From the NCBI RefSeq assembly GCF_000378965.1, contig NZ_KB900536.1, forward strand, positions 817,583 to 881,582: 64,000 nucleotides of DNA, read 5' to 3'. Position 1 is the first letter of the stretch. Every line of letters starts with the position of its first letter. Of this stretch, positions 1-8,584 are shown piece after piece. The notes under the pieces were generated by a model. It made no database searches, had not been told where the DNA came from, and saw nothing but the letters and a program-made list of their open reading frames with translations. The DNA is from Thioalkalivibrio thiocyanodenitrificans ARhD 1 (GTDB lineage: Bacteria; Pseudomonadota; Gammaproteobacteria; Ectothiorhodospirales; Ectothiorhodospiraceae). The translations under genes were made by a program, and so were the position numbers.

Positions 1-317
1 GTGATGCCGCCGTGGGCCAGCAGCAGCGCCTGGAATACCAGTACGACGGTGCCGATCACCGTCATGGCCTGGGGCCCGAAGGCCATGGCACCCAGGCCCA
101 CCCCGGTGGGATGCGACGAGGAGCCGGCCACGCTGGGAAGCTTGAGCGCCGACAGCACGAATGCGAAGGCACCCACGGCACCCAGCGTCAGGCGCGCCTC
201 CGGATTGTCGGTGAGCTGGCGCTTGAGCCGCCGCGCGCCGACCACCACGAACGGTGCCGAGACCAGGCTCCACGCCACGGCATGCTCCACCGGCAGGAAA
301 CCTTCCATAATGTGCAT
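1..317 (-). CDS. cbiM: Cobalt/nickel transport membrane protein CbiM (partial, cut by window start)
   Basis: This is the S-component-like membrane subunit of an ECF-type cobalt or nickel importer, which binds the metal and passes it across the inner membrane. The visible 105 residues start MHIMEGFLP. This is the family hallmark, because His2 lies in the N-terminal metal-binding segment. Further on comes the conserved stretch [17 protein letters not shown], and the fragment runs into a hydrophobic segment ending LLLAHGGI at the window edge. An AGGAGG ribosome site sits about 6 bases upstream of the ATG. The remaining C-terminus and any CbiN/Q/O partners lie outside the window. CbiM (Co) and NikM (Ni) cannot be told apart from this piece. 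Confidence 0.85.
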   Translation of the reverse strand, partial: MHIMEGFLPVEHAVAWSLVSAPFVVVGARRLKRQLTDNPEARLTLGAVGAFAFVLSALKLPSVAGSSSHPTGVGLGAMAFGPQAMTVIGTVVLVFQALLLAHGGI

Positions 318-547
318 GCAAAGCCTCCTTCAGGATCCGCTTGCGCCTGCAACCGGCAAGCGCTCCGGGACGGTGTCCGGCCGCGTCATGGGCACAGGCT
401 GCGTCTCGTCACGCCCGGGAGCCGAGCGCAGGAAGGAGAGCATTGGACGCATACCGGACCCCCTTGGACTGAGACGTTATACCGTACGATGGATGTTATA
501 TAGTACTGAGCGTAAGAGCGATGGAAGTCCCGGTCCAAAACTTTTTT

Positions 548-575
548 CCTATGGGCCCATAGGCATAAACCTATG
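548..575. promoter_or_regulatory. Palindrome cluster in cbiM-glcF intergenic region
   Basis: A perfect 16-bp palindrome, CCTATGGGCCCATAGG (548-563), is followed after six bases by a third CCTATG (570-575), so two overlapping inverted repeats are possible. It lies between the end of glcF and the upstream region of cbiM. No T-run follows it in the direction of glcF transcription, so an operator is as likely as a terminator. Two GTTATA direct repeats near 476-501 are also present. The binding protein is unknown. Confidence 0.35.
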
Positions 576-585
576 AAGGCAAGGG

Positions 586-1902
586 TTATTCCGATGGCTT
601 TCCTGGGGTACTGCCCGACGCATGCAGCGTTTCGTCCAGCAACTGGATCCAGTGCACGACCGGCAGTGGTGAAGCGGCCGCCAGGTGCGTCATGCACCCG
701 ACGTTCGCCGTGGCGATGAGTTCCGGACCGGTCTCCAGCAGGGTTTGCAGCTTGTGCGTGCGCAGGGAATTCGCCAGTTCCGGTTGCAGGACCGAGTAAC
801 TGCCCGCGGAACCGCAGCACATGAAACGATAGGCGGCGGGGACCAGTTTGAATCCGGCGCGCCGCAGCAGTCCCTCGACCACGCCCTTCTGTTGGTGGCC
901 GTGCTGCAGGCTGCAGGGTGACTGGAACGCGATGCGTCGTTTGCCTTGAACCGCGGATGCATCATGCAGCGGGTCTTCGCGCCATTCGCCGGCAACCACC
1001 TCCGCGATATCCCTGGTCATTTCGGAGATGCGCCTCGCCTTTTCGCCATAGTGCGGATCGTCCTGCAGAAGCTGCCCGTAATCACGCAGATGGGCGCCGC
1101 AGCCGCTGGTGGTCGTGACGATGGCCTCGGCGCCCGCCTCGATCTGCGGCCAGAGGGCATCGATACTGCGACGCATGAAGGCGCGTGCCTCGTCCGCGGC
1201 GGCCAGGTGCTGGCTCAATGCGCCGCAACAACCCCCATCGGCAGGAACGAGCCGGATTCCGAAACGGTCCAGAACGCGCGCCGCCGCCGCATTGATATCC
1301 GGCGCCAGCGCCGGCTGCACGCATCCCTGCCAGACGAGCATGCCGCGGTCATGTGCGCGCTCAGGCCAGGGACCGGCCCGTCGCCGCTCCGGGATTCTCA
1401 CGCGCAGATTTTGCGGCAGGAATCGGCGCAGGGCCTGTCCCGTGCGCAGCAATGCGGTAAACCGGTATCTGTATGCAACGATGGCACGCACGGCACGGCG
1501 CGCGAAGCGCTCTTTCAGCGGGCGCGGCGTTTCCTTCTCGACCAGCTCCCGCGCGATATCCAGCAGGCGGCCGTAGCGAACCCCTTCCGGACAACTGGAT
1601 TCACAGGACCGGCACGTCAGGCAACGATCAAGATGCAATTGCAGGTTGGCGCCCAGCGTGCGCCCCTCCAGCGTTTGCATGGTGTAGGCCGGAGGCAGCG
1701 TGGAGGCATCCGGCGTACGTCCCTCGAACAGCAGCTTGATCAGGTAGATGCGTCCGCGCGGTCCGTCCCACTCGTCGTCCAGCAGCCGGAAGGTCGGGCA
1801 GGTAAAGGTGCACTGACCGCATTGCACGCACGGCAGCAGCAGTGATTCGACCTCGCGTCCCAGCGTGGTACCACGGAACCTTTCAGCAAGTTCGATCTTC
1901 AT
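586..1902 (-). CDS. glcF: Glycolate oxidase iron-sulfur subunit GlcF-like
   Basis: The 438-residue protein is the Fe-S electron-transfer subunit of a glycolate/lactate-type oxidase, which moves electrons from the FAD subunit to quinone. Two ferredoxin-type [4Fe-4S] motifs are visible: CVQCGQCTFTCP near residues 25-36 and CLTCRSCESSCPEG near 93-106. They are followed by two CCG domains with GGCCGALSQHL and FMCCGSAGS. Length and order match GlcF rather than the shorter LutA. The FAD subunits GlcD and GlcE, which normally precede glcF, are not upstream here (the neighbour is a copper chaperone), so the complex must be encoded in two places or the partner differs. A GlxR-like reductase of the glyoxylate pathway lies at 49.8-50.7 kb. 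Confidence 0.88.
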   Translation of the reverse strand: MKIELAERFRGTTLGREVESLLLPCVQCGQCTFTCPTFRLLDDEWDGPRGRIYLIKLLFEGRTPDASTLPPAYTMQTLEGRTLGANLQLHLDRCLTCRSCESSCPEGVRYGRLLDIARELVEKETPRPLKERFARRAVRAIVAYRYRFTALLRTGQALRRFLPQNLRVRIPERRRAGPWPERAHDRGMLVWQGCVQPALAPDINAAAARVLDRFGIRLVPADGGCCGALSQHLAAADEARAFMRRSIDALWPQIEAGAEAIVTTTSGCGAHLRDYGQLLQDDPHYGEKARRISEMTRDIAEVVAGEWREDPLHDASAVQGKRRIAFQSPCSLQHGHQQKGVVEGLLRRAGFKLVPAAYRFMCCGSAGSYSVLQPELANSLRTHKLQTLLETGPELIATANVGCMTHLAAASPLPVVHWIQLLDETLHASGSTPGKPSE

Positions 1903-1931
1903 GCCGGTCCTCCAGGGGAAGCGATGGCAGC

Positions 1932-2432
1932 TCAGTGCCGGTGATGGTCGTGTCCGTGGCTTCCGTGCCCTGATGCGTGCGGCGCTTCGCGGTGCACCGG
2001 GACCTCGACTTCGAGCCGGTGGCCGTCGTCGAACTCCAGACTCAGCGGCACGGTCATGCCCGGCTGCAGGTCACGGGTCACATCCATCATCATGATGTGC
2101 AGACCACCCGGGGCCAGCCGGACCGTCTCTCCGGGGGGCAGTTCGATGAAGTCAACATGCCGCATCTGCATCATGCCGCTTTCACGGTCATGGATATGGG
2201 TATGGAGTTCCGCGCGTCCGGCCACGGTCGAGGAGGCCCCGACCACCCGGCGGACTTCGTCGCCGGTGTTGCGGATCGCAAGGTAGGCGGCGGTGACGGT
2301 CCGTTTGGGGGGCGTGGCCCGCACCCACGCATCCCCCGTGATCTCAACCTGATGGGTGCCATGTTGCCCCAGGGCGGGTGTTCCGAGGGCAGCCATGCAG
2401 ACCGCGAGTACAAATAACGCAAACTGTTTCAT
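1932..2432 (-). CDS. PCuAC-family periplasmic copper chaperone
   Basis: The 166-residue exported protein has an N-terminal signal peptide (MKQFALFVLAVCMAALGTPALG) and a PCuAC/DUF461 domain. The family binds Cu(I) in the periplasm and helps metallate cytochrome oxidase. The expected metal ligands are seen as His/Met-rich pieces: ELHTHIH, the MMQM segment, and GGLHIMMMD. The C-terminus is an unusual His-rich tail (HASGHGSHGHDHHRH) that probably adds metal-binding capacity. It is preceded on the same strand by a small DUF2946-like exported protein, a pairing seen in copper loci. The gene lies 29 bases upstream of glcF but is probably functionally unrelated to it. Confidence 0.85.
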   Translation of the reverse strand: MKQFALFVLAVCMAALGTPALGQHGTHQVEITGDAWVRATPPKRTVTAAYLAIRNTGDEVRRVVGASSTVAGRAELHTHIHDRESGMMQMRHVDFIELPPGETVRLAPGGLHIMMMDVTRDLQPGMTVPLSLEFDDGHRLEVEVPVHREAPHASGHGSHGHDHHRH

Positions 2433-2561
2433 GAGGTCATGTCCTGTTCCTGATAGGTGTCATCCGTCGGCCATGTGCTTCCCTCACGGGAAGGCGGACC
2501 GGCAGGTACCGCCGCCGTGCGATGGCACAGCCGGCGCAAGGGTGTCGCGTGATGCGGGAAC

Positions 2562-2963
2562 TCAACCCCGGGGTGGAGCGCGCAAGGGGGGACGTGTGAA
2601 CGGACGCGAAGGGTGGACGATTCCGAGACGCGACGGCGGGTGCGGGAGCATCTCCGCCGCCGGTTCCCCCGTGAGGCTCACGGAGGACAGGGACCCTGCC
2701 TGCATCACCTTGCAGGTCAGGCATTCGCAACTCATGACGCGGTGATCGGCCGGACCGTGGGATTCCGGGCCGGCGCCGGGGTCATTCAGGTCACCGGCAA
2801 GGCACAGTTCGCCATGCAGATCCGGCGCAACGAGACCGGCTTGCGGATCACCATGATAGGCGTGCAGGACCGGCAGCCACAGGTACCCCAGGATGGCCAG
2901 TGCCGCCAGCCAAAGTCCTCGGCGGCAGGGCGATTTCACGCCATCACGCATCCATCGATACAT
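2562..2963 (-). CDS. Small exported DUF2946-like protein
   Basis: The predicted protein has 133 residues with a basic N-terminus and one hydrophobic segment (GLWLAALAILGYLWLPVLHAYHG) that reads as a signal peptide or membrane anchor. After it come a Cys in GELCLAGD and a CECLTCKVM segment, and the C-terminus is Pro/Arg-rich. Size, single anchor, scattered His/Cys and location next to a PCuAC chaperone resemble the DUF2946 proteins of copper loci. The match is by general appearance only. The last roughly 40 residues look low-complexity and could be read-through past an ancestral stop. Confidence 0.5.
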   Translation of the reverse strand: MYRWMRDGVKSPCRRGLWLAALAILGYLWLPVLHAYHGDPQAGLVAPDLHGELCLAGDLNDPGAGPESHGPADHRVMSCECLTCKVMQAGSLSSVSLTGEPAAEMLPHPPSRLGIVHPSRPFTRPPLRAPPRG

Positions 2964-3119
2964 TGCTTATGCCATTCCCGTAGGTTTGCCCTGCGATACG
3001 GGTCCTATTTAATCCCATGCGCGCCGGCTTGGCCAGTGCCGGCCGAAGACAGTCGGGCCCGTAATCCGACCGCCAATCGCTCATTGCGACCGGACACGTT
3101 CACGACGACCGGTGACAGG

Positions 3120-4502
3120 CTATGCGAACCGGCCCCGGATGACCTCGAACATGGCACGCATCCCCATGGCCTCGCCCCCCTTGGGCCGACCCGGACGATC
3201 GCGGGTGTTCCAGGCCATCACGTCAAAGTGGATCCAGGGCACGTCCGGCTCGACAAATTCCTTGAGGAACAGTGCAGCGGTGATGGCGCCGCCATAAGGG
3301 CCGCTGCCGCAGTTGGCGATATCGGCGACCTGGCTGTCCAGACCGCTTCGATAAGGTCCGTGCAGCGGCAGGCGCCACACCGGATCGCCCAGCGTACGGG
3401 CGGCATCCTCCAGATCCCGGTAGAGCGCATCATCATCGGTAAAGCAGGCGGCGATCTCGGTGCCCACCGCCACCCGAGCGGCGCCGGTCAGGGTAGCAAA
3501 GTCCACCAGCAGGTCCGGCTTGTCTCTGCCCTCGCAGGCCTCGGTCAGCAGATCACAGAGGACCAGGCGCCCTTCCGCATCAGTGTTCTCGATCTCGATG
3601 CTCAGGCCCTTGCGTGAAGCAAGCACATCGCCGGGCCGGAAGGCATCGCCGGAGATGGCGTTCTCCACCGCACCGATCAGGACGCGCAGCCGAACGGGCA
3701 GCATCGCGGCCATGATCAGCTGCGCAACCCCCAGTACGTGCGCCGCGCCGCCCATGTCCTTCTTCATGTGGCGCATGCCGCCGGAAGACTTGATATCCAG
3801 GCCGCCACTGTCGAAACACACGCCCTTGCCCACCAGCGTCACGCGCGGGTGCGCCTTCTTTCCCCAGGTCAGCTCCACCTTGCGGGGCGTGTGGTGGCTC
3901 GCCCGGCCCACCGCGTGGATACAGGGGTAGTTCTCGTCGAGCAGGGCGTCACCCTCGACCGTGCTGAAGCGCGCGCCATGGGCATCGGCCAGCATACGGG
4001 CCGCCTCCGACAGGTGCTCGGGCATCATGTCCTGGGAGGGCGTATTGATCAGGTCGCGCACCAGGGCGGTGGCATCCACCACGCGCGCCACCTCGTCCGC
4101 ATCCACATCCCCGGGGAGATACAAGGCCGGCGGGGATTCGTCCGAGGCCTTGTATCGCTCGAAGCGGTAAGCACCCAGCCCCCACCCGATGGAGGCCTGT
4201 GTCCGCCAGTCGGCGTCCCTGTCGCTGTCGAGGCGGTAGATACCGGGCGAGAGCCTGCATGCCGCCCCCGCCAGAGCCCACACGGGTGCGTCCCTGTCCA
4301 TCCCCGCCAGCACACACTGTACGCGGCCGTGTTCGTCAGGCAGGAGGCACAGGCTATCGGGCTTGCCCTTGAAGCCGGTGGCCTCCACCCAGGCCCGCAG
4401 CCGGGCCGGCTGCCCCTCGAGCCAGCCGGGCAGGCTCTCGGGTGTCACGGGGATCAGGTCAATCGGGTTGTGACCCGGTTCAAGAACGAAACTTTCGCGC
4501 AT
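3120..4502 (-). CDS. M17 leucyl aminopeptidase family protein
   Basis: A cytosolic di-metal aminopeptidase of the M17 family, which removes N-terminal residues from peptides during protein turnover. The 460-residue protein carries the metal and substrate motif GKGVCFDSGGLDIK (family GKGxxFDSGG) and the family signature NTDAEGRL, followed by DFATLTGAARVA. The N-terminal region is short, which fits the PepB-like/putative-aminopeptidase branch rather than classical PepA (about 500 residues). It stands alone on the minus strand, and its promoter region contains a heptanucleotide tandem repeat. An inverted pair of genes on the other side encodes an ABC exporter. Confidence 0.9.
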   Translation of the reverse strand: MRESFVLEPGHNPIDLIPVTPESLPGWLEGQPARLRAWVEATGFKGKPDSLCLLPDEHGRVQCVLAGMDRDAPVWALAGAACRLSPGIYRLDSDRDADWRTQASIGWGLGAYRFERYKASDESPPALYLPGDVDADEVARVVDATALVRDLINTPSQDMMPEHLSEAARMLADAHGARFSTVEGDALLDENYPCIHAVGRASHHTPRKVELTWGKKAHPRVTLVGKGVCFDSGGLDIKSSGGMRHMKKDMGGAAHVLGVAQLIMAAMLPVRLRVLIGAVENAISGDAFRPGDVLASRKGLSIEIENTDAEGRLVLCDLLTEACEGRDKPDLLVDFATLTGAARVAVGTEIAACFTDDDALYRDLEDAARTLGDPVWRLPLHGPYRSGLDSQVADIANCGSGPYGGAITAALFLKEFVEPDVPWIHFDVMAWNTRDRPGRPKGGEAMGMRAMFEVIRGRFA

Positions 4503-4513
4503 GGGGATACCGG

Positions 4514-4582
4514 TTCAAGATTCAAGATTCAAGATTCAAGATTCAAGATTCAAAGTTCAAAGTTCAAAGTTCAAAGTTCAAG
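4514..4582. repeat. Heptanucleotide tandem repeat, (ttcaaga)5 (ttcaaag)4
   Basis: Five tandem copies of TTCAAGA (4514-4548) are followed without a break by four copies of TTCAAAG (4549-4576) and a partial copy. The tract begins 12 bases upstream of the aminopeptidase start codon and lies between that gene and the divergent ABC exporter. It resembles the short heptamer repeats described in cyanobacteria. Such tracts change copy number by slippage. A second heptad-built tract occurs at about 58.2 kb, also beside an ABC-2 exporter. Confidence 0.95.
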
Positions 4583-4694
4583 AGGATAAGGCCACGCCTT
4601 CGGGTTCCTTGGTCCGGTGCCGGGTCACCCGCATGGGACGGCATCATGGTATCATCTGCAGCCGACGCATTCTCTTAAAAGCCCCTGAAAAACA

Positions 4695-5618
4695 ATGCCC
4701 AAAGCCCTCTCGCTGCGCAATCTCACCAAGACCTACAAGAACGGTTTCGAGGCGCTGAAGGGCATTGATCTGGACGTAGAGCCGGGCGATTTCTTTGCCC
4801 TGCTCGGGCCCAATGGTGCCGGCAAATCCACCACCATCGGAATCATCGCCTCTCTCGTGAACAAGTCCGGCGGCGAGGTGTCCATCTTCGGCCATGACCT
4901 GGATCACGAAAAGGACGCCGCCAAGGCCTGCCTCGGTCTGGTGCCCCAGGAGTTCAATTTCAACACCTTCGAGCCGGTGGTGGAGATCGTGGTCAACCAG
5001 GCCGGCTACTACGGCATCCCCCGCCGCCAGGCGTTCCAGCGCGCAGAGCGTTATCTGCGCGAACTGGGGCTTTGGGACAAGCGCCGGGAGATGGCGCGCA
5101 ATCTCTCCGGCGGCATGAAGCGGCGGCTCATGATCGCCCGGGCCCTGGTGCACGAGCCGCAACTGCTGATCCTGGACGAACCCACCGCGGGCGTGGACAT
5201 CGAGATCCGCCGTTCCATGTGGGCATTCCTGAGAAGGATCAATGCCGAGGGCCGCACCATCATCCTCACGACCCATTACCTGGAAGAGGCGGAAAGCCTG
5301 TGCCGGAACATCGCCATCATCGACCAGGGCGAGATCATCGAACACACCTCCATGAAGGCCCTGCTCGGCAAGCTCAACGTGGAGACATTCATCCTGGATC
5401 TCGCGCAACCCATGGCCTACCTGCCGGAGTTGCCCAATCACACGGTGCGCCGGGTGGATGAACTGACCCTGGAGGCGGATATCCGCAAGGAAGACAGCGT
5501 CAATCAGCTTTTCGTGGACCTGGCGCAGGCCGGCGTGCATGTATTGAGCCTGCGCAACAAGACCAACCGGCTGGAGCAGCTGTTCATGAACATGGTGAAG
5601 GAAAACCTCCCCGTATGA
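4695..5618 (+). CDS. ABC transporter ATP-binding protein (YadG-like)
   Basis: This is the cytoplasmic ATPase of an ABC-2-type exporter. The 307-residue protein shows Walker A GPNGAGKST at residues 38-46, the signature LSGGMKRR, Walker B LLILDEPTAGVD and the switch His in TTHYLEEAE. The C-terminal 90 residues lie beyond the core ATPase, as in YadG/CcmA-type exporters. Its stop overlaps the start of the permease gene by 4 bases (ATGA), so the two are translationally coupled. The exported substrate is unknown. In E. coli the yadGH pair is likewise of undefined substrate. Confidence 0.9.
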   Translation: MPKALSLRNLTKTYKNGFEALKGIDLDVEPGDFFALLGPNGAGKSTTIGIIASLVNKSGGEVSIFGHDLDHEKDAAKACLGLVPQEFNFNTFEPVVEIVVNQAGYYGIPRRQAFQRAERYLRELGLWDKRREMARNLSGGMKRRLMIARALVHEPQLLILDEPTAGVDIEIRRSMWAFLRRINAEGRTIILTTHYLEEAESLCRNIAIIDQGEIIEHTSMKALLGKLNVETFILDLAQPMAYLPELPNHTVRRVDELTLEADIRKEDSVNQLFVDLAQAGVHVLSLRNKTNRLEQLFMNMVKENLPV

Positions 5619-6388
5619 GCCTTCGCCGGAATTACATCGCCTTCCAGACCATCGTCATCAAGGAAGTGCTGCGCTTTGCCCGCATCTGGGTGCAGACGGT
5701 GCTGCCTCCGGCCATCACCACGGCGCTCTACTTCATCATCTTCGGCGGCCTGATCGGCGCGCGCATCGGCGAGATGGACGGCCTGCGCTACATGGATTTC
5801 ATCGTGCCCGGGCTCATCATGATGACCATCATCACCAACTCCTACGCCAATGTGGTGTCGTCCTTCTTCGGGTCCAAGTTCCAGCATCACATCGAGGAGA
5901 TGCTGGTGGCGCCCATCCCCAATTACCTGATCATCCTGGGCTTCGTGGCCGGCGGCGTGTGCCGGGGCCTGACCGTGGGGGTGGCGGTGACGCTGGTGTC
6001 GCTGTTCTTCAGCCCCTTCAGCATGCACAACCTGTGGGTGACCCTGTCGGTGGTCCTGCTCACCTCGATCCTGTTTGCCCTGGCCGGACTCATCAACGGC
6101 ATCTTCGCCAGGAGCTTCGACGACATCGCCATCATCCCCACCTTCGTGCTCACCCCCCTCACCTATCTGGGCGGCGTGTTCTATTCGATCACGATGCTGC
6201 CGGAATTCTGGCAGGGGGTGTCCCATCTCAACCCCATCCTGTACATGGTCAACGCGTTCCGTTACGGGCTGCTGGGGGTGACGGACATCAATCTCTGGCT
6301 GTCCTACGCCATCATCCTGGCCTTCATCGCCGCGCTCTTCGGCTTCAGCCTGCACCTGCTCAACAAGGGGCATGGCATCCGGAACTGA
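5615..6388 (+). CDS. ABC-2 type permease (YadH-like)
   Basis: The 257-residue integral membrane partner of the preceding ATPase. Six hydrophobic segments can be traced: the ALYFIIFGGLIGA region, IVPGLIMMTIITNSY, the GFVAGGVCRGLTVGVAV stretch, the SVVLLTSILFALAGL stretch, FVLTPLTYLGGVFY and a final AIILAFIAALFGFS. The motif LTPLTYLGGVFY with a nearby LPEFWQ and HLNPILYMVNAFRYG is typical of the ABC-2 family. The end of the gene overlaps mnmC by 17 bases, so these three genes may form one transcript. Confidence 0.9.
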   Translation: MSLRRNYIAFQTIVIKEVLRFARIWVQTVLPPAITTALYFIIFGGLIGARIGEMDGLRYMDFIVPGLIMMTIITNSYANVVSSFFGSKFQHHIEEMLVAPIPNYLIILGFVAGGVCRGLTVGVAVTLVSLFFSPFSMHNLWVTLSVVLLTSILFALAGLINGIFARSFDDIAIIPTFVLTPLTYLGGVFYSITMLPEFWQGVSHLNPILYMVNAFRYGLLGVTDINLWLSYAIILAFIAALFGFSLHLLNKGHGIRN

Positions 6389-8363
6389 CCAGCCCCGGGG
6401 ATTCACCGCACTGGAACCGTCCGTACTGGCGCTTCGGGACGGCACGCCCTGGTCGGAACGCTACGGCGATGTGTACTACAGCCGACGTCGCGGCGCGGAC
6501 GAATCGACCGAGGTGTTTCTCCGGGCCAACGGCCTGCCGGACCGGTGGGCGCATCGGGACCTGTTTACCGTAGCCGAAACGGGTTTCGGCACCGGTCTCA
6601 ACTTTCTGCTGACCTGGGATCTCTGGCGCGGACGTCCCGGGCCCGGCTGGCTGCATTACCTCAGCGCCGAACTGCACCCCTTCATGCCGGCGGACATGGC
6701 CCGGCTGGTGGCCACCCTGCCCGCGGGGCTGCGTGCCCTGGGCGAGACGCTGGTATCGCAGTATCCCGAAACGATTCCGGGTTTCCACCGGCTGATCTTT
6801 CCCCGGGACCGGGTCACCCTCACCCTGCTGTTCGGTGACGCCACCGACGGGTTCGCACAGTGCGAGGCCCGGGTGGATGCCTGGTACCTGGACGGTTTCG
6901 CCCCGGCCCGCAACCCGAGACTCTGGCACGCGGCACTCTACGCCCAGATGGCCCGCCTGACCGCGCCCGGCGGGACGCTGGCCAGCTATACCGCCGCGGG
7001 CCATGTGCGACGGGGACTCCAGGCGGCCGGCTTTCACATCGAGCGGCACCCGGGATTCGGAGCCAAGCGCGAGCGTATCGTGGGCCGGCGCGACACCGGT
7101 GCCATTCTTCCCGATGCACGCGCACCCTGGTTCCGGTGGCCGGACGCTGCCGAGCCCCATGAACGCCACGTCGCGGTACTGGGCGCCGGCCTGGCCGGCA
7201 GTGCGCTGGCCCTGGCCCTGGCCCGGCGCGGCTGGGAGGTCACGGTGGTGGATGCGGGTCCGGGGGCGGCCTCAGGGGCTTCCGGGAATCCGGCGGGCAT
7301 CCTCATGCCTCACCTGAGCGCGGATCACGGCGTACTGAGCCGATTCACCCTGCAGGCATCGGAGTTCGCGCGGCACTGGATCGACTCGATGCATGTGTCC
7401 CCGGACTCCCTGCCACGGGACTGGTGCGGCGCCCTGTGGCTTGCCGACGGGGAGCGACTGGCCGGGCGGCTGGAGCGCATTGCCGCGCGTCTGCCGTTGC
7501 CGGAGACCGTGATGCGGCCCGTGGATGCCCGACAGGCCAGCGCCCTCGCAGGCGTGCCCCTGACCCTGCCCGGGCTGTTTCTGCCCCGGGCGGGCTGGGT
7601 GGACCCGAAAGCCCTGTGCCGTGCGCAACTGTCATCGGCAGGGGCCAGGGTCCTGACGGACATGCGTATTGAACGTGTGCAACCCGCGGGTGGACATTGG
7701 TGTCTGGAGGACGGCGGCGGCCGGATCGTGGCGCGGGCTTCCCGCCTGGTCCTGGCCAACGCCAGGGGCATGCCCGCTCTCCACCCCGGCATCGAAACGC
7801 GTCCGCTGCGCGGACAACTGAGCCTGCTCGCACCCTCGCCCGCCACCCGCGCCCTGCAACGGGTGCTGTGCTACGAAGGGTATGTCACGCCGGCCACTGC
7901 GGCCGGGCATGTATGCGGCGCGAGTTTCGTGCGCGGCGACACCGGAACGGATCTGCGCGCAGAGGAACACGCCGCCATTCTGGCCGCGCTGGCACGGGTA
8001 TGGCCCGGGGCCTGCCCCGGCGAGCCGCCGCCCATGGCCGGGCGGGCCGCTGTTCGCTACAACGCGCCGGGCCGCCTGCCGCAGGCGGGTCCACTGCCGA
8101 ACATGGCGGAGTTCGAGCGGATTTACCGGGATCTGCACCACGGGCGACCCGCCCGGGATTATCCCGATGCCCCCTGTCTGCCCGGCATGTATGCCACCCT
8201 GGCCCACGGCTCCCGGGGCCTGACTACCGCCCCCCTTGCCGCCGAACTGGTGGCGAGCCTCATGCACGGGGATCCCCTGCCCCTGCCCAGGGATCTGGTG
8301 GAGACCCTTCACCCGGCACGGGGGCGGGTGCGCGCCCTGATCAGGAGTCCGGTTCGGCGGTGA
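6372..8363 (+). CDS. mnmC: Bifunctional tRNA modification enzyme MnmC
   Basis: MnmC makes the last two steps of mnm5s2U at the wobble position of tRNAs. A C-terminal FAD oxidoreductase removes the carboxymethyl group from cmnm5U, and an N-terminal SAM methyltransferase methylates the resulting nm5U. The 663-residue protein shows the SAM-binding ETGFGTGLNFLLTW region near residue 70, the DAWYLDGFAPARNP motif near 175 and a Rossmann dinucleotide motif GAGLAGSA near 272, so both domains are fused and intact. It begins inside the upstream permease gene. Its end overlaps a converging degraded fragment by about 23 bases. Confidence 0.93.
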   Translation: MASGTDQPRGFTALEPSVLALRDGTPWSERYGDVYYSRRRGADESTEVFLRANGLPDRWAHRDLFTVAETGFGTGLNFLLTWDLWRGRPGPGWLHYLSAELHPFMPADMARLVATLPAGLRALGETLVSQYPETIPGFHRLIFPRDRVTLTLLFGDATDGFAQCEARVDAWYLDGFAPARNPRLWHAALYAQMARLTAPGGTLASYTAAGHVRRGLQAAGFHIERHPGFGAKRERIVGRRDTGAILPDARAPWFRWPDAAEPHERHVAVLGAGLAGSALALALARRGWEVTVVDAGPGAASGASGNPAGILMPHLSADHGVLSRFTLQASEFARHWIDSMHVSPDSLPRDWCGALWLADGERLAGRLERIAARLPLPETVMRPVDARQASALAGVPLTLPGLFLPRAGWVDPKALCRAQLSSAGARVLTDMRIERVQPAGGHWCLEDGGGRIVARASRLVLANARGMPALHPGIETRPLRGQLSLLAPSPATRALQRVLCYEGYVTPATAAGHVCGASFVRGDTGTDLRAEEHAAILAALARVWPGACPGEPPPMAGRAAVRYNAPGRLPQAGPLPNMAEFERIYRDLHHGRPARDYPDAPCLPGMYATLAHGSRGLTTAPLAAELVASLMHGDPLPLPRDLVETLHPARGRVRALIRSPVRR

Positions 8364-8541
8364 CATGGACCTCCAATTGCCCGGAGGAAAAATCGACACG
8401 CCGTTCGATCTCACCCTCCGCCGGGACCGTAATCCCGGTCAGCCGCGTGCCGGGATGACCGTCGATGGCCATGGGCACCACCCTGACGTGGTAATCGCCC
8501 GCCGGCAGGTCCAGGCGCAGGGGGTTCGGATAGGGCAAGTA
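8341..8541 (-). pseudogene. Short C-terminal fragment of a beta-rich (PEGA/VWA-tail-like) protein
   Basis: An open stretch of about 66 codons encodes a peptide with LRLDLPAGDYHVRVVP and a later GQLEVHVT, which reads like the carbohydrate-binding-like tail of VWA/PEGA proteins. There is no good start codon (only a TTG without a ribosome site), and an in-frame stop lies directly upstream at 8542-8544. I therefore read it as the surviving 3' end of a deleted gene. It converges with and overlaps the end of mnmC. It could alternatively be a chance open frame. Confidence 0.35.
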
Positions 8542-8554
8542 TCAACAGAGACGT

Positions 8555-8576
8555 GGCGGGCCGTTACCAGCCCGCC
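8555..8576. terminator. Hairpin after lipoprotein gene
   Basis: The 7-bp arms GGCGGGC / GCCCGCC flank an 8-base loop, placed 8 bases after the stop of the 336-residue lipoprotein gene on the minus strand. No clear T-run follows, so termination is possible but not proven. Confidence 0.35.
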
Positions 8577-8584
8577 CCGTGTCC

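Noticed and set aside
318-585. Cobalamin riboswitch upstream of cbiM
   Set aside because: Expected because cbiM is often B12-controlled, but I could not find the conserved B12-box pattern by eye in the leader.
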